Origin: Acidithiobacillus sulfurivorans
GTDB taxonomy: Bacteria; Pseudomonadota; Gammaproteobacteria; Acidithiobacillales; Acidithiobacillaceae
Assembly: GCF_018853815.1 (NCBI RefSeq)
Contig: NZ_JAAOMP010000126.1
Span: forward strand, 49,553 to 113,552
DNA length: 64,000 nt
Direction of reading: 5' to 3'
Shown piece after piece: positions 55,849 to 63,919 of this stretch (positions within the stretch are counted from its first letter, which is position 1; each line of letters starts with the position of its first letter). A program made the position numbers and the translations under genes. Below the pieces are notes generated by a model. It saw only the letters and a list, made by a program, of their open reading frames with translations. It was not told the origin of the DNA and searched no databases.

Positions 55849-55908
55849 GTCCAACAATTCGTCCAAGCCGACGCCGCTTCGCGGCGCGTCTTAACTCAGG
55901 TGTTGGGC
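55849..55908. repeat. attC site 1 (60 bp)
   Basis: R'' GTCCAAC (55849-55855) and R' GTTGGGC (55902-55908) flank an imperfect stem, AAGCCGACGCCGC opposite GCGGCGCGTCTT, with a TTCG tip. This is the classic integron recombination-site layout, including the AATTC and TTAACTC inner boxes of common attC sites. Confidence 0.85.
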
Positions 55909-55977
55909 CTCACAAGCCGTGAATAGGCAACCTTGCCGTGATTGCGCATTGGTATCCGTTCGGATACACTGGGCCAC

Positions 55978-56277
55978 ATGAACACCTTTCACCGCTCCGA
56001 TGAATTCGACTCTTGACTCTCGGCATTGCAAGACAAGGTGGGCCGTGGTCGCATCGCTCACCGTATCCGGTCTGCCGAGCATGGCAACTTCGGTGACTGC
56101 GAGCCGGTGGGCGAAGGGGTCTCCGAAATGCGCGTCCATTTCGGCCCAGGCTACCGAGTCTATTTCACCCGTCGCGGTGAGGTGATCTATCTGCTACTGT
56201 TGGGCGGAGACAAGTCCTCGCAGAAGCGCGACATCAAGTGCGCCATTGAGATGGCGCGGGCTTTGGATAAGGAGTGA
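55978..56277 (+). pseudogene. RelE/HigB-family toxin with in-frame stop
   Basis: From ATG 55978 (MNTFHRSDEFDS) a TGA at 56014-56016 falls where the family usually has Trp (F-D-x-W-L). The frame continues LSALQDKVGRGRIAHRIRSA to GDKSSQKRDIKCAIEMARAL, a full toxin core of about 100 codons. The likely event is TGG to TGA. The toxin is therefore probably silent unless translation restarts downstream. The antitoxin gene 3 bp on is intact. Confidence 0.85.
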
Positions 56278-56280
56278 ACC

Positions 56281-56568
56281 ATGGCCAAATTTGCCCCCTT
56301 CGACGCTGCTGATTACCTCGACGATGAAGAAACCATCGCGGAATACATAACCGCCGCGCTGGAAGATTCCAATCCCGATGTATTTCTAACCGCAGTGCGT
56401 GATGTGGCTCGCGCCCGCGGTATGGCACAACTCGCAAAAGATGCCGGCCTTGGCCGCGAGAGTCTTTACAAGGCGCTTACGCCTGGTGCCAAACCACGCT
56501 ACGACACGATGCTCAAGCTACTTCATGCTCTCGGCGTAAAGCTCTCAGCTTCTCCGGTCCATTCATGA
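56281..56568 (+). CDS. HigA-type antitoxin (XRE)
   Basis: The 95-residue protein begins AKFAPFDAADYLDDEETIAEY and has an XRE helix-turn-helix (GMAQLAKDAGLGRESLYKAL), the COG3636 addiction-module antidote pattern. It partners the broken toxin just upstream. Complete toxin loss of function would leave it as an orphan antitoxin that can still repress or neutralise related toxins. Confidence 0.9.
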   Translation: MAKFAPFDAADYLDDEETIAEYITAALEDSNPDVFLTAVRDVARARGMAQLAKDAGLGRESLYKALTPGAKPRYDTMLKLLHALGVKLSASPVHS

Positions 56569-56593
56569 GCACTTCACGGTTCCCCACCGAGAG

Positions 56594-56648
56594 GCCCAAC
56601 GAATAAGGTTAGATCGTGCGAAGCCACGATCTGAACCGTTTGTTGGAC
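56594..56648. repeat. attC site 2 (55 bp)
   Basis: GCCCAAC (56594-56600) and GTTGGAC (56642-56648) enclose a near-perfect stem: AGATCGTG opposite CACGATCT, with GGTT/GAACC outer pairing. It closes the HigBA cassette. Confidence 0.85.
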
Positions 56649-56891
56649 GAGCCCGGTTCTGCGCGCCGACCGGGCTGCACAGAAAATATATATTTGGGAA
56701 GTACTCCGACTTGGAGTTTCATTGAGAGGATGTGGGCTATTCCACCCGCTTCGTGCCTGCCGTTGCGGCAGCCGATGCCCATTTTACTCGTTGGCCGGTC
56801 GATGCTGCTGCGAATTGCCCAGATTCAAGGCAAGCCAGCGCCTCAGCTTGCGGGCGCTGACTCCCCCGATACCTGCCGAAGGGCGTGGCGC

Positions 56892-57077
56892 CTACATGGT
56901 CAATGCACTCCCTCGGGAGCTATTGGCGGTGGCATGCCCTCTGAAGACGTAGTTGCCTATGCGGCGGATGGCGCGGGCGTACGCCTCGATGGTCTTGGGT
57001 TGCAGGCCTTTGAGCTTGAGGTGCTTGAGATGCGTCTGGTATTGCCGCTCAAAGTGATCGGCGGTGGGAGTCTTCAT
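56892..57077 (-). pseudogene. 5' fragment of an IS91-associated-type tyrosine integrase
   Basis: Minus-strand MKTPTADHFERQYQTHLKHL followed by KLKGLQPKTIEAYARAIRRI matches the SAM-like N-terminal domain of integrases often found with IS91-like transposases. After about 42 residues the frame continues with unrelated, stop-bound sequence; no catalytic domain remains. 56649-56891 contains no recognisable complete gene. Confidence 0.7.
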
Positions 57078-57120
57078 GCTGGTTTGTCCTCACGAAATGT
57101 TGCAGAATCAATCCCTTGGC
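57064..57120. repeat. 57-bp direct repeat, right copy
   Basis: Matches 55724-55780 at 54 of 57 positions in the same orientation. This copy leads into the longer integrase fragment. The two copies bracket attC 1, the HigBA pair and attC 2. Confidence 0.8.
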
Positions 57121-57144
57121 TTATGCCGCTTAAGTGCCACGCCC

Positions 57145-57178
57145 TTGACATACCAAATATAATATAACCATAATTTGG
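57145..57178 (+). promoter_or_regulatory. Promoter and dyad operator of the second TA pair
   Basis: TTGACA (57145-57150) with an 18-bp spacer to CATAAT (57169-57174). CCAAAT (57153-57158) and ATTTGG (57173-57178) form a dyad spanning the promoter, the arrangement expected for toxin-antitoxin autoregulation. Confidence 0.6.
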
Positions 57179-57179
57179 C

Positions 57180-57464
57180 ATGTGGCGCATTGAGGAACAC
57201 CGCCGTGTCGATAAACAGCTTTCCGGTAGCGTGCCGCAGGAAGTGCTAAAGCGGTATGAGAAGTGGAAAGATATTGCCGCAATTTCCGGCCCGCCGGGGC
57301 TGCGCGCAATCAAAGGGTTCCACGATGAGGCGTTATCAGGTGAGTGGAACGGCTATCGCTCTTCTCGTTTGGGGCTGCAATGGCGGGTTATCTATCGGGT
57401 TGTCGCTGACGTTTTGTTAGTCCAGGTGGTTCAGGTTACACCACATGATTATCGGAGGCCGTAG
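57180..57464 (+). CDS. RelE-superfamily toxin (intact)
   Basis: A 94-residue toxin-like protein: MWRIEEHRRVDKQLSGSVPQ, LRAIKGFHDEALSGEWNGYR, SSRLGLQWRVIYRV and a VTPHDYRRP end. This is the HigB/RelE fold that cuts mRNA on the ribosome. No stop or frameshift is seen. It overlaps the region just before the antitoxin, whose start is 2 bp after its stop. Toxin-first order suggests a HigBA-like module. Confidence 0.88.
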   Translation: MWRIEEHRRVDKQLSGSVPQEVLKRYEKWKDIAAISGPPGLRAIKGFHDEALSGEWNGYRSSRLGLQWRVIYRVVADVLLVQVVQVTPHDYRRP

Positions 57465-57465
57465 C

Positions 57466-57726
57466 ATGAAAGAGTTTCACCCTGCTAAAAAACGCATTGA
57501 AGTTACTGTCGGTGAGTCCGTTCGCATTATTCGCGAGCTTCAAGAACTAAGCCAAAATCAATTGTCAGAGCTTACAAGTATTCCGCAAGCCACCATTTCA
57601 GCCATTGAAAATGGTCGCGTCAACCTCGGGGTTGAGCGTGCCAAAGTACTCGCTCGTGCCTTGAAGTGCCATCCGGCTGTTCTTCTGTTCCCCGGCTGGG
57701 ATGTTCCGCTTGAGTCAGTGGCATAA
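57466..57726 (+). CDS. XRE antitoxin of the second TA pair
   Basis: The 86-residue protein has an XRE domain (SQNQLSELTSIPQATISAIE onward) after a short N-terminal arm. ATG 57466 follows GGAGG. Expected to bind the RelE-like toxin and the CCAAAT dyad. Its stop lies inside attC site 3. Confidence 0.9.
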   Translation: MKEFHPAKKRIEVTVGESVRIIRELQELSQNQLSELTSIPQATISAIENGRVNLGVERAKVLARALKCHPAVLLFPGWDVPLESVA

Positions 57727-57764
57727 CAATTCAGTCAACCGGACGGTTACTTCAAACGTTATGT
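57721..57764. repeat. Short attC-like site 3 (44 bp)
   Basis: GCATAAC (57721-57727) and GTTATGT (57758-57764) are complementary ends with inner CAACCG / CGGTTAC pairing. It is shorter than sites 1 and 2 but has the R''/L''/L'/R' order. It overlaps the antitoxin stop codon, normal for compact cassettes. Confidence 0.65.
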
Positions 57765-57819
57765 TTGGTTTTAGCTCTTCTGGGCTCAACTGCCGGAAAT
57801 GAACATTGAGGGTATCAAG

Positions 57820-58029
57820 ATGAACTCAGAGCTGAGAGAACTTCCAGTCGAAGAACGCATCAAGCTCGTCGAGGAGTTATGGGATAGCATCGCCTCTGAT
57901 CAGAAGACATTACCACTTACCGAAGAACAAAAGGCTGAACTAGATAGACGCCTTGAAGCCTACAAAGCCGATGGAAACCGTGGTCGCTTGGCAAGCGAAT
58001 CGATTTCTGAAATTCGGCGCAAGTTGTGA
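57820..58029 (+). CDS. Antitoxin of ParD/RelB-like Unstab_antitox family
   Basis: The 69-residue protein reads LRELPVEERIKLVEELWDSI, then ASDQKTLPLTEEQKAELDRR, the addiction-module component (Pfam Unstab_antitox) pattern. GAGGG upstream fits ATG 57820. Partner of the frameshifted ParE that begins at 58026. Confidence 0.88.
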   Translation: MNSELRELPVEERIKLVEELWDSIASDQKTLPLTEEQKAELDRRLEAYKADGNRGRLASESISEIRRKL

Positions 58030-58320
58030 CGCTTGAGATTCGATTATGGACGGAAGCAGAGCAGGACTTAGCGGACGCGGCAGCTTGGTACGAAGGGCAG
58101 CGACAGGGTTTGGGGCATGAGTTCCTTGATGAAGTAGACGATGCTTTCAAGCATTGCAGAAACCCCGCTGATCTACCCAGACGTCTATAAGAGCACAAGG
58201 CGGGCCGTCATTCATCGCTTTCCTTTCAGCGTGTATTTTCAAGCGGAAAGCGCGACAATTGTCGTTATTACGGTAATGCACGGGAGCCGAAATCCACACC
58301 GCTGGAAAGGTCGCACATAA
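58026..58320 (+). pseudogene. ParE/RelE-type toxin with frameshift
   Basis: GTG 58026 overlaps the antitoxin stop. The first part, LWTEAEQDLADAAAWYEGQR, is a ParE start; it stops early at 58188. A +1 shift near 58160 restores IYPDVYKSTRRAVIHRFPFS and VYFQAESATIVVITVMHGSR to a stop at 58318. The gene is broken by a one-base change in the middle. No fourth attC is evident before the efflux genes resume. Confidence 0.85.
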
Positions 58321-58472
58321 CCAACCCATCGAAATATTGTGACTACGACTCACTACGTACTGGAAATCCTCATCCTAAGTTTCGCCTAATTCCATCATGA
58401 CATACTGATCGACGGGTGGTTAACCGGCACCTCGATTACGAGCCCTCAACCTTCAGGGAGCATTGGATTTAT
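58321..58472. other. Right cassette junction before pump operon 2
   Basis: 152 bp without a clear gene, attC site or strong promoter. The pump operon either has its promoter here or depends on read-through from the kinase across the cassettes. A weak AT-rich TGACAT-like word lies near 58396. Confidence 0.4.
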
Positions 58473-59822
58473 ATGGCATTACGATTATGGTTCGCCATCA
58501 CGGCGAGCCTTTTGTTACTGCTGACTGGATGCGCGCATTATCAGGCAGCGCCTTTGCCTGACCATCTGTCCTCGATGCAGAGGGTGCATCGGGAAATGGC
58601 AGCGGCGCTGGGGCGCATGCATCCCCATGTCCAGTCAGTGGATTTGCAGGGACCATTTTCCGGGAAGGTACTTGGGACGATTGCGGTGTTGCTCAACCCG
58701 CAGTTGCGTGCCTTGCGGGCGAATCTGGGGGTCGCTCAGGCCCAGGTTTTCGCGGCCGGCTTGCTTCCCGATCCCCAATTGTCAGTGAGTGCGGACTTGC
58801 CCAGTAATGTCGCAGCCGGTTATTACAATGCCTATAGCATGGGTTTGAGTTGGAGCCTCACCAGTCTGTTTACCCGCTCTGCCAATCTGGATATTGCCCG
58901 CGCCCAGCAGAAATCCGTGCGATATCAGGTTGCCTGGCAGGAGTGGATGCAAGCCGGTAATACGCGCGTTCTTGCCCGTCAGCTTTATTATTTGCAGGCG
59001 CAGGAAGTGGTCGCGGCAGCAGCGGCCAGGACTACCGGGAAATTATATCAAGCCGCCGCTGAAAATTTACGTCTGGGTGATACCACCATCACCACCGCTT
59101 CACTGCGGCAAGTTGCCTGGCTGGATAGTCAGGATCGGGCTTTGGCCTTACGTCGACAAGTCACAGATACACGCCAGAAGCTCAATCAGGCTATTGGTTT
59201 GCCCCCGAAAATGACACTCGGCATAAAGCCCCCGCAGCTTTGGAAGCGCATGCCCGATGCGGCGTCATTAGTGAAATTGGCAGACCAGCAACGGTTGGAC
59301 CTGGTGGCCCTGCGGGCCGGTTATCAGGCGCAGGAAGCCCGGGTACGGCGGGCTATTCTGGGTCAATATCCGGGTTTCACCATTGGTTTCGGAAAGGCTG
59401 CGGATACTTCCAATATACAAAGCTACAGCCCGAGTTTGACCCTGGATATTCCCCTCTGGAATCGGAATCGGGGGGCCATTGCCGAAAGCGAGGCTACCCG
59501 TACTCAACTGCGGGCAGCCTATACCGCCCGTTTGTTTCAGACCCGCGCCGACATTTACCGCCTGGTGACGGATCTCCACCGTCTGGCCCAGGAAATCCTG
59601 CCTCTGCAGCAACAGGTTCCGGAACTGGAGAAGGCCGAAAACCGCTTACGCAAGGCGGCTGCCGAACATAACGTGACCTTGCTGGATTATGAAACCATAC
59701 GTAGCCAGTCCCTGGCGAAGCGTCTGCAATTACTGGCGTTGCAGGAGTCCTATGCCGCCCAGCAGGCCGCTCTGGAAATGGCGGTTGGAGTACCTTATGC
59801 AGATTGGGAGAGTCGGAAATGA
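58473..59822 (+). CDS. TolC/CusC-type outer-membrane lipoprotein (unit 2)
   Basis: ATG 58473 gives MALRLWFAITASLLLLLTGC, a lipoprotein signal with Cys acylation. The 449-residue channel subunit has OEP repeats (LNPQLRALRANLGVAQAQV and LDIPLWNRNRG). Unit 1 outer-membrane protein lacks a lipobox, so the two are not recent copies. The stop overlaps the fusion-protein ATG. Confidence 0.88.
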   Translation: MALRLWFAITASLLLLLTGCAHYQAAPLPDHLSSMQRVHREMAAALGRMHPHVQSVDLQGPFSGKVLGTIAVLLNPQLRALRANLGVAQAQVFAAGLLPDPQLSVSADLPSNVAAGYYNAYSMGLSWSLTSLFTRSANLDIARAQQKSVRYQVAWQEWMQAGNTRVLARQLYYLQAQEVVAAAAARTTGKLYQAAAENLRLGDTTITTASLRQVAWLDSQDRALALRRQVTDTRQKLNQAIGLPPKMTLGIKPPQLWKRMPDAASLVKLADQQRLDLVALRAGYQAQEARVRRAILGQYPGFTIGFGKAADTSNIQSYSPSLTLDIPLWNRNRGAIAESEATRTQLRAAYTARLFQTRADIYRLVTDLHRLAQEILPLQQQVPELEKAENRLRKAAAEHNVTLLDYETIRSQSLAKRLQLLALQESYAAQQAALEMAVGVPYADWESRK

Positions 59823-60859
59823 GAACACGGTTTTCGGGCGGAAAAATCCTGGCATGGGGATGCTGCCTGTGCTTGCTGTTGGCGGGATCTGCCGGGGCAG
59901 AGGTTTCCGCTCTGGTAAAAGTCACGCCGGCGCGCATGATGTCCATGGCAGATCAGCTTCGGGTCTACGGTACCGTAGAGTTTGCGCCGGAAGATGGCAG
60001 GACCATCGTGCTGCCAGCCGAAACCCTGGTCAATCAGGTGTTGGTGGCTGCCGGGCAGCGGGTTAAGCAAGGACAACCTTTGCTGCAGATACAAGCTTCG
60101 GTCAGCGATCAACTGCAACGGAAACAGGCGGAAATTGCCCTGAAATTCGCCATTGCCGACCAGCAACGGGTGGCAAGCCTGCGCCAGCGTCAACTGGCGA
60201 CCAATAGCCAACTGCAAGGGGCCGATCAATCTCTGGCGCGGGCGCGGGTAGCCTTGCAGGATATCCAGCTGCGCCTGCAACAACTGCAAAAAGGACAGGT
60301 CTCTGCCCCTATCAACGGGGTGGTGACCATCGTACATGTCCATCAGGGTGATCTCGTCCCCGCTGGCCAGCCTTTGCTCAGTTTGAGTACGGCTAATGCC
60401 CTGCGTGTATTGTTGGGGGTAGAGCCAGCAGATTTGTCGCGCATTCAGGTGGGAGATTCAGTACAGCTGCTCCCGGTATATGGAGGGCAGCCATCGGTGC
60501 AGGGAAAAATCCAGCAGATTTACAGTCAGATTGATCCGCAAACCCGACTTGCCCAGGTGGTGGTCCCTTTGCCCGCCCGCCCCGATTTAATGCCGGGTGC
60601 CATGCTGCAGGCGGAAATTATTCTGCATAGACAAAAGGCTGTGGTGGTTCCGGAAAGTGCGGTGCTCCGGCAGGGCGACAAATCCTATTGTTTCGTAGAT
60701 GTAGCAGGAAAGGCCGAAAAACGCTGGATTGAAACCGGTTGGCAGCAGTCTGGATGGATTGCCGTCACGCAAGGATTACGTCCAGGGGATGCGGTGGTCA
60801 GTCTCGGCAACTATGAGCTGAAAAACGGCATGGCCTTGCGGATAGAAGGGAAATCCTGA
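59819..60859 (+). CDS. RND membrane-fusion protein (unit 2)
   Basis: The 346-residue adaptor from ATG 59819 has a signal peptide (LCLLLAGSAGAEV), lipoyl halves (VLPAETLVNQVLVAAGQRVK and VSAPINGVVTIVHVHQGDLV) and a barrel ending KNGMALRIEGKS. HVHQ is a possible metal site. It overlaps both TolC and RND genes. Confidence 0.9.
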   Translation: MRTRFSGGKILAWGCCLCLLLAGSAGAEVSALVKVTPARMMSMADQLRVYGTVEFAPEDGRTIVLPAETLVNQVLVAAGQRVKQGQPLLQIQASVSDQLQRKQAEIALKFAIADQQRVASLRQRQLATNSQLQGADQSLARARVALQDIQLRLQQLQKGQVSAPINGVVTIVHVHQGDLVPAGQPLLSLSTANALRVLLGVEPADLSRIQVGDSVQLLPVYGGQPSVQGKIQQIYSQIDPQTRLAQVVVPLPARPDLMPGAMLQAEIILHRQKAVVVPESAVLRQGDKSYCFVDVAGKAEKRWIETGWQQSGWIAVTQGLRPGDAVVSLGNYELKNGMALRIEGKS

Positions 60860-63800
60860 TGGGTGCCTGGTTACTGCGGCATCGTCGTTCCATGCTTTTC
60901 CTGTTGCTGGTGTTGGTCCTGGCGGGTCTGATGTCTGCCATGAAAATGCCGGTGGCCCTGTTTCCCAATGTGGTTTTCCCACGGATCGAAGTAACTGTAA
61001 ATTCCGGGAATATGCCCATTCAACAGACGGAAATCGCCGTCACCCGGCCGTTGGAGCAGGCCTTGCGGGCGGTTCCCGGTGTAGAGCGCATTCGTTCTAC
61101 CACGGCGCGTGGTGCCGCAGATGTGTCCGTACAGTTCGCCTGGGGCAGCAACATGACGGAAGCTTTGTTGCAGGCGGAATCAGCAGTCAACAAGGTATTG
61201 CCAGCTTTGCCGCCAGATACCCGGTTTACGGCGCGACGGATGGATCCGACTGTGTTTCCCGTGCTGGGTCTGTCGCTGACATCGGATCGTCTGGATCCGG
61301 TCGCCCTGCGTCGCTATGCCGAATATGACCTGCGGCCGCTGCTGTTGGCTATCCACGGTGTGGCGCAGGTAGAAGTGCAGGGCGGGGCGCGTGAGGAATA
61401 TCAGGTGGTGGTGGATCCCATGCGTCTGCAGAGTTATGGGCTGCGTCTGACGGAGGTGGAGCAGGCACTGAGTAACGGCAATGTCATTACCGCCGTGGGT
61501 CGTTTGCAACGTCACTACCGCCTCTATCAGATTCTGAGTGAAAGCCCCCTGAAAAATGTGCAGGATATCCGGCATATCGTGCTGAAGACCGGTACGGCCG
61601 GGGTTGTGGACTTGGCCGATGTTGCCGAGGTTCGGGTAGGAACCGCACCCCAGTGGACCACAGTGACGGCCAATGGCAAAAACGCTGTGCTGGTCAATAT
61701 CAAGCAGCAGATGGGTGCCAATACGGTGGCCATCGATCAGGCTATCCGTACCTTGTTGCGCAAGGATGCCAAGAGTATTCCGGCAGGGATAAACCTGAGT
61801 ACCTGGTACGATCAGAGTCAGTTGATTACCGCCGCAGCATCCAGTGTGCGGGATGCCATTTTTATCGGCGCGGCTTTGGCGGCTCTGGTGCTGCTGGCAT
61901 TTTTACGAAATTTGCGGCTGACCTTCATTGTTGCAATCGTGCTGCCCAGTGTGCTCCTGGCCAGCGTGCTGATCCTTTATGTGTTGCACCAGAGCTTTAA
62001 CATCATGACACTGGGTGGTATGGCGGCGGCCGTGGGCCTGGTGGTAGATGATGCCGTGGTCATGCTCGAACACATCATGCGCCGCATTACCGATAACCCC
62101 AGTGAGGATGAGCCGGTGTCCGTGCTGCATTCTGCCCTGGAAATGAGTAAACCGCTGGCGGGCTCATCGGCAGCAACCATCATCATTTTCATACCGCTGG
62201 CCTTTTTATCCGGGGTTACCGGTGCTTTTTTTCAGGCATTGGCCATTTCCATTGCAGCGGCCCTAGTGGTGTCCTTTTTGGTGGCGTATCTGGCGGTGCC
62301 CCTCCTCGCCGATCTGCTCCTGAGACCCCAGGATGCCGAGCAGGCCGAACATCAGGGCCGTTTTTTGGCCTGGTTCAGTCGCATGTATGGGCATTATCTG
62401 GAAAGACTGTTGCGGCGACCATTGTTTTTATCTTTAATTGTGCTGGTCTTTCTGCTGTTGGGAGGATGGTCCTACACCCAGGTGGGCAGCGGTTTCATGC
62501 CCGCGATGGACGAGGGGGGCTTCGTGCTGGATTATACCGCTGCCCCCGGTACTTCTTTGGCGGAAACGGATCGACTTCTGAATCAGGTACAGCAGATTCT
62601 CGCCAAAAATCGGGATGTGGCCAGCTATTCGCGGCGCACGGGTCTACAATTGGGCGGAGGCATCACAGAAGCTAACACCGGAGACTTTTTCATCCGTCTC
62701 AAGGGGCAACGACAGCATTCCATATGGCAGGTGATGCAGGCCGTTCGCGAGCAGATTCATAATCAGGTTCCGGGCTTGCGGGTGCAAACGGGGCAACTGA
62801 TGGAGGACCTCATCGGAGATTTAACCGCCGTACCCCAGCCTATCGAAATCAAGCTCTTCGGTGCGGATCCCCAAACTCTGCAAAAGCTGGCCCGGCAAGT
62901 GGCTGGACAAATCCGGCAGGTGCCCGGTGTTGTGGAGGTTTTTGACGGGATTACCATTGCCGGTGACGCCGTTGATATTCATGTGGATCCGGTGAAGGCC
63001 GCCCTGGCGGGAATGACTCCGGGTCAGGTCAGCAGCCAGTTGCAAACCTTGATGGAGGGCCGCGTGGTCAGCCGAATACCCCAAGGCCAGGAAATGATCG
63101 GGGTCCGCGTCCGTGCTCCCCATGCACTCTGGAGTGAAATCCATCGCCTGCGACAACTCCCCATAATTGCCCCCGATGGGCATTATCTGACCCTGGGACA
63201 GGTGGCAGAAATTCGTACGCAATCCGGGCAGGCGGAATTGAACTCCGAAAACCTCAAACCCATGGTGGCAGTGACGGCCCGTATCGAGGGGCGGGCGATG
63301 AGTACGGTGATGGACGCAGTGAAGGCCCATCTGGCCCACCTGCAGTTGCCCCAAGGGGTCTACCTGCAATATGGCGGATTGTACCGCGAACAACAGCAAT
63401 CCATGCGCGAACTGGCGCTGGTGTTACTGGCGGCAATTCTGCTGGTGACGGTGTTGCTCCTGTTTCTCTATGAGCGTTTTACCGTGGTCCTGAGTATTCT
63501 CGCTACGGCTCTCCTGGCCTTGGGTAGCGTGTTTATCGGTCTATGGCTGACCGGCACGGAGCGCAATATCACGGCTATGATCGGGATAACCATGATCGTC
63601 GGCATTGTCACGGAAACGGCGATTTTCTTTTTTGCGGAAGCGCAGTCTGCGGAGTACGACGAACTGGTTCGGGCTGGTAAGGCGCGGCTACGGCCGGTGC
63701 TGATGACGGCTATTATCGCCATTTTGGCCCTCATGCCGCTGGCCTTGGGGATGGGTGCCGGGGCACAAATGCAGGCACCTTTGGCCATCGCCATTATTTC

Positions 63801-63903
63801 AGGATTGCTGGCTGAAATTCCTCTGGTACTGCTGGTGATGCCTGGAATTTATGCGTGGCTGGAAAGACTCTCTAAAAAGGGATCAGTGCGTGTTATACAC
63901 TGA
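60859..63903 (+). CDS. RND efflux pump, inner-membrane subunit (unit 2)
   Basis: A 1014-residue pump: MKMPVALFPNVVFPRIEVTV, helix 4 VGLVVDDAVVMLEHIMRRIT with two Asp and a Glu, and C-terminal LIISGLLAEIPLVLLVMPG-like segments. The VDDAVVMLE pattern is nearer CzcA/CusA than unit 1 is, but heavy-metal assignment stays tentative. The stop codon lies within a bidirectional terminator hairpin. Confidence 0.9.
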   Translation: MGAWLLRHRRSMLFLLLVLVLAGLMSAMKMPVALFPNVVFPRIEVTVNSGNMPIQQTEIAVTRPLEQALRAVPGVERIRSTTARGAADVSVQFAWGSNMTEALLQAESAVNKVLPALPPDTRFTARRMDPTVFPVLGLSLTSDRLDPVALRRYAEYDLRPLLLAIHGVAQVEVQGGAREEYQVVVDPMRLQSYGLRLTEVEQALSNGNVITAVGRLQRHYRLYQILSESPLKNVQDIRHIVLKTGTAGVVDLADVAEVRVGTAPQWTTVTANGKNAVLVNIKQQMGANTVAIDQAIRTLLRKDAKSIPAGINLSTWYDQSQLITAAASSVRDAIFIGAALAALVLLAFLRNLRLTFIVAIVLPSVLLASVLILYVLHQSFNIMTLGGMAAAVGLVVDDAVVMLEHIMRRITDNPSEDEPVSVLHSALEMSKPLAGSSAATIIIFIPLAFLSGVTGAFFQALAISIAAALVVSFLVAYLAVPLLADLLLRPQDAEQAEHQGRFLAWFSRMYGHYLERLLRRPLFLSLIVLVFLLLGGWSYTQVGSGFMPAMDEGGFVLDYTAAPGTSLAETDRLLNQVQQILAKNRDVASYSRRTGLQLGGGITEANTGDFFIRLKGQRQHSIWQVMQAVREQIHNQVPGLRVQTGQLMEDLIGDLTAVPQPIEIKLFGADPQTLQKLARQVAGQIRQVPGVVEVFDGITIAGDAVDIHVDPVKAALAGMTPGQVSSQLQTLMEGRVVSRIPQGQEMIGVRVRAPHALWSEIHRLRQLPIIAPDGHYLTLGQVAEIRTQSGQAELNSENLKPMVAVTARIEGRAMSTVMDAVKAHLAHLQLPQGVYLQYGGLYREQQQSMRELALVLLAAILLVTVLLLFLYERFTVVLSILATALLALGSVFIGLWLTGTERNITAMIGITMIVGIVTETAIFFFAEAQSAEYDELVRAGKARLRPVLMTAIIAILALMPLALGMGAGAQMQAPLAIAIISGLLAEIPLVLLVMPGIYAWLERLSKKGSVRVIH

Positions 63904-63906
63904 TCC
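63880..63906. terminator. Bidirectional terminator spanning the RND stop codon
   Basis: GGATCAGTG (63880-63888) pairs perfectly with CACTGATCC (63898-63906). AGATTTT follows on the plus strand, and on the minus strand CCTTTTTAGA follows, so the hairpin can end both the pump transcript and the convergent YgaP-like gene. The TGA stop (63901-63903) is inside the stem. Confidence 0.75.
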
Positions 63907-63919
63907 AGATTTTGGCCTC

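Noticed and set aside
56616..57167. 183-aa plus-strand ORF in the cassette zone
   Set aside because: It crosses attC site 2 and runs antisense to the integrase fragment; no domain is recognisable.
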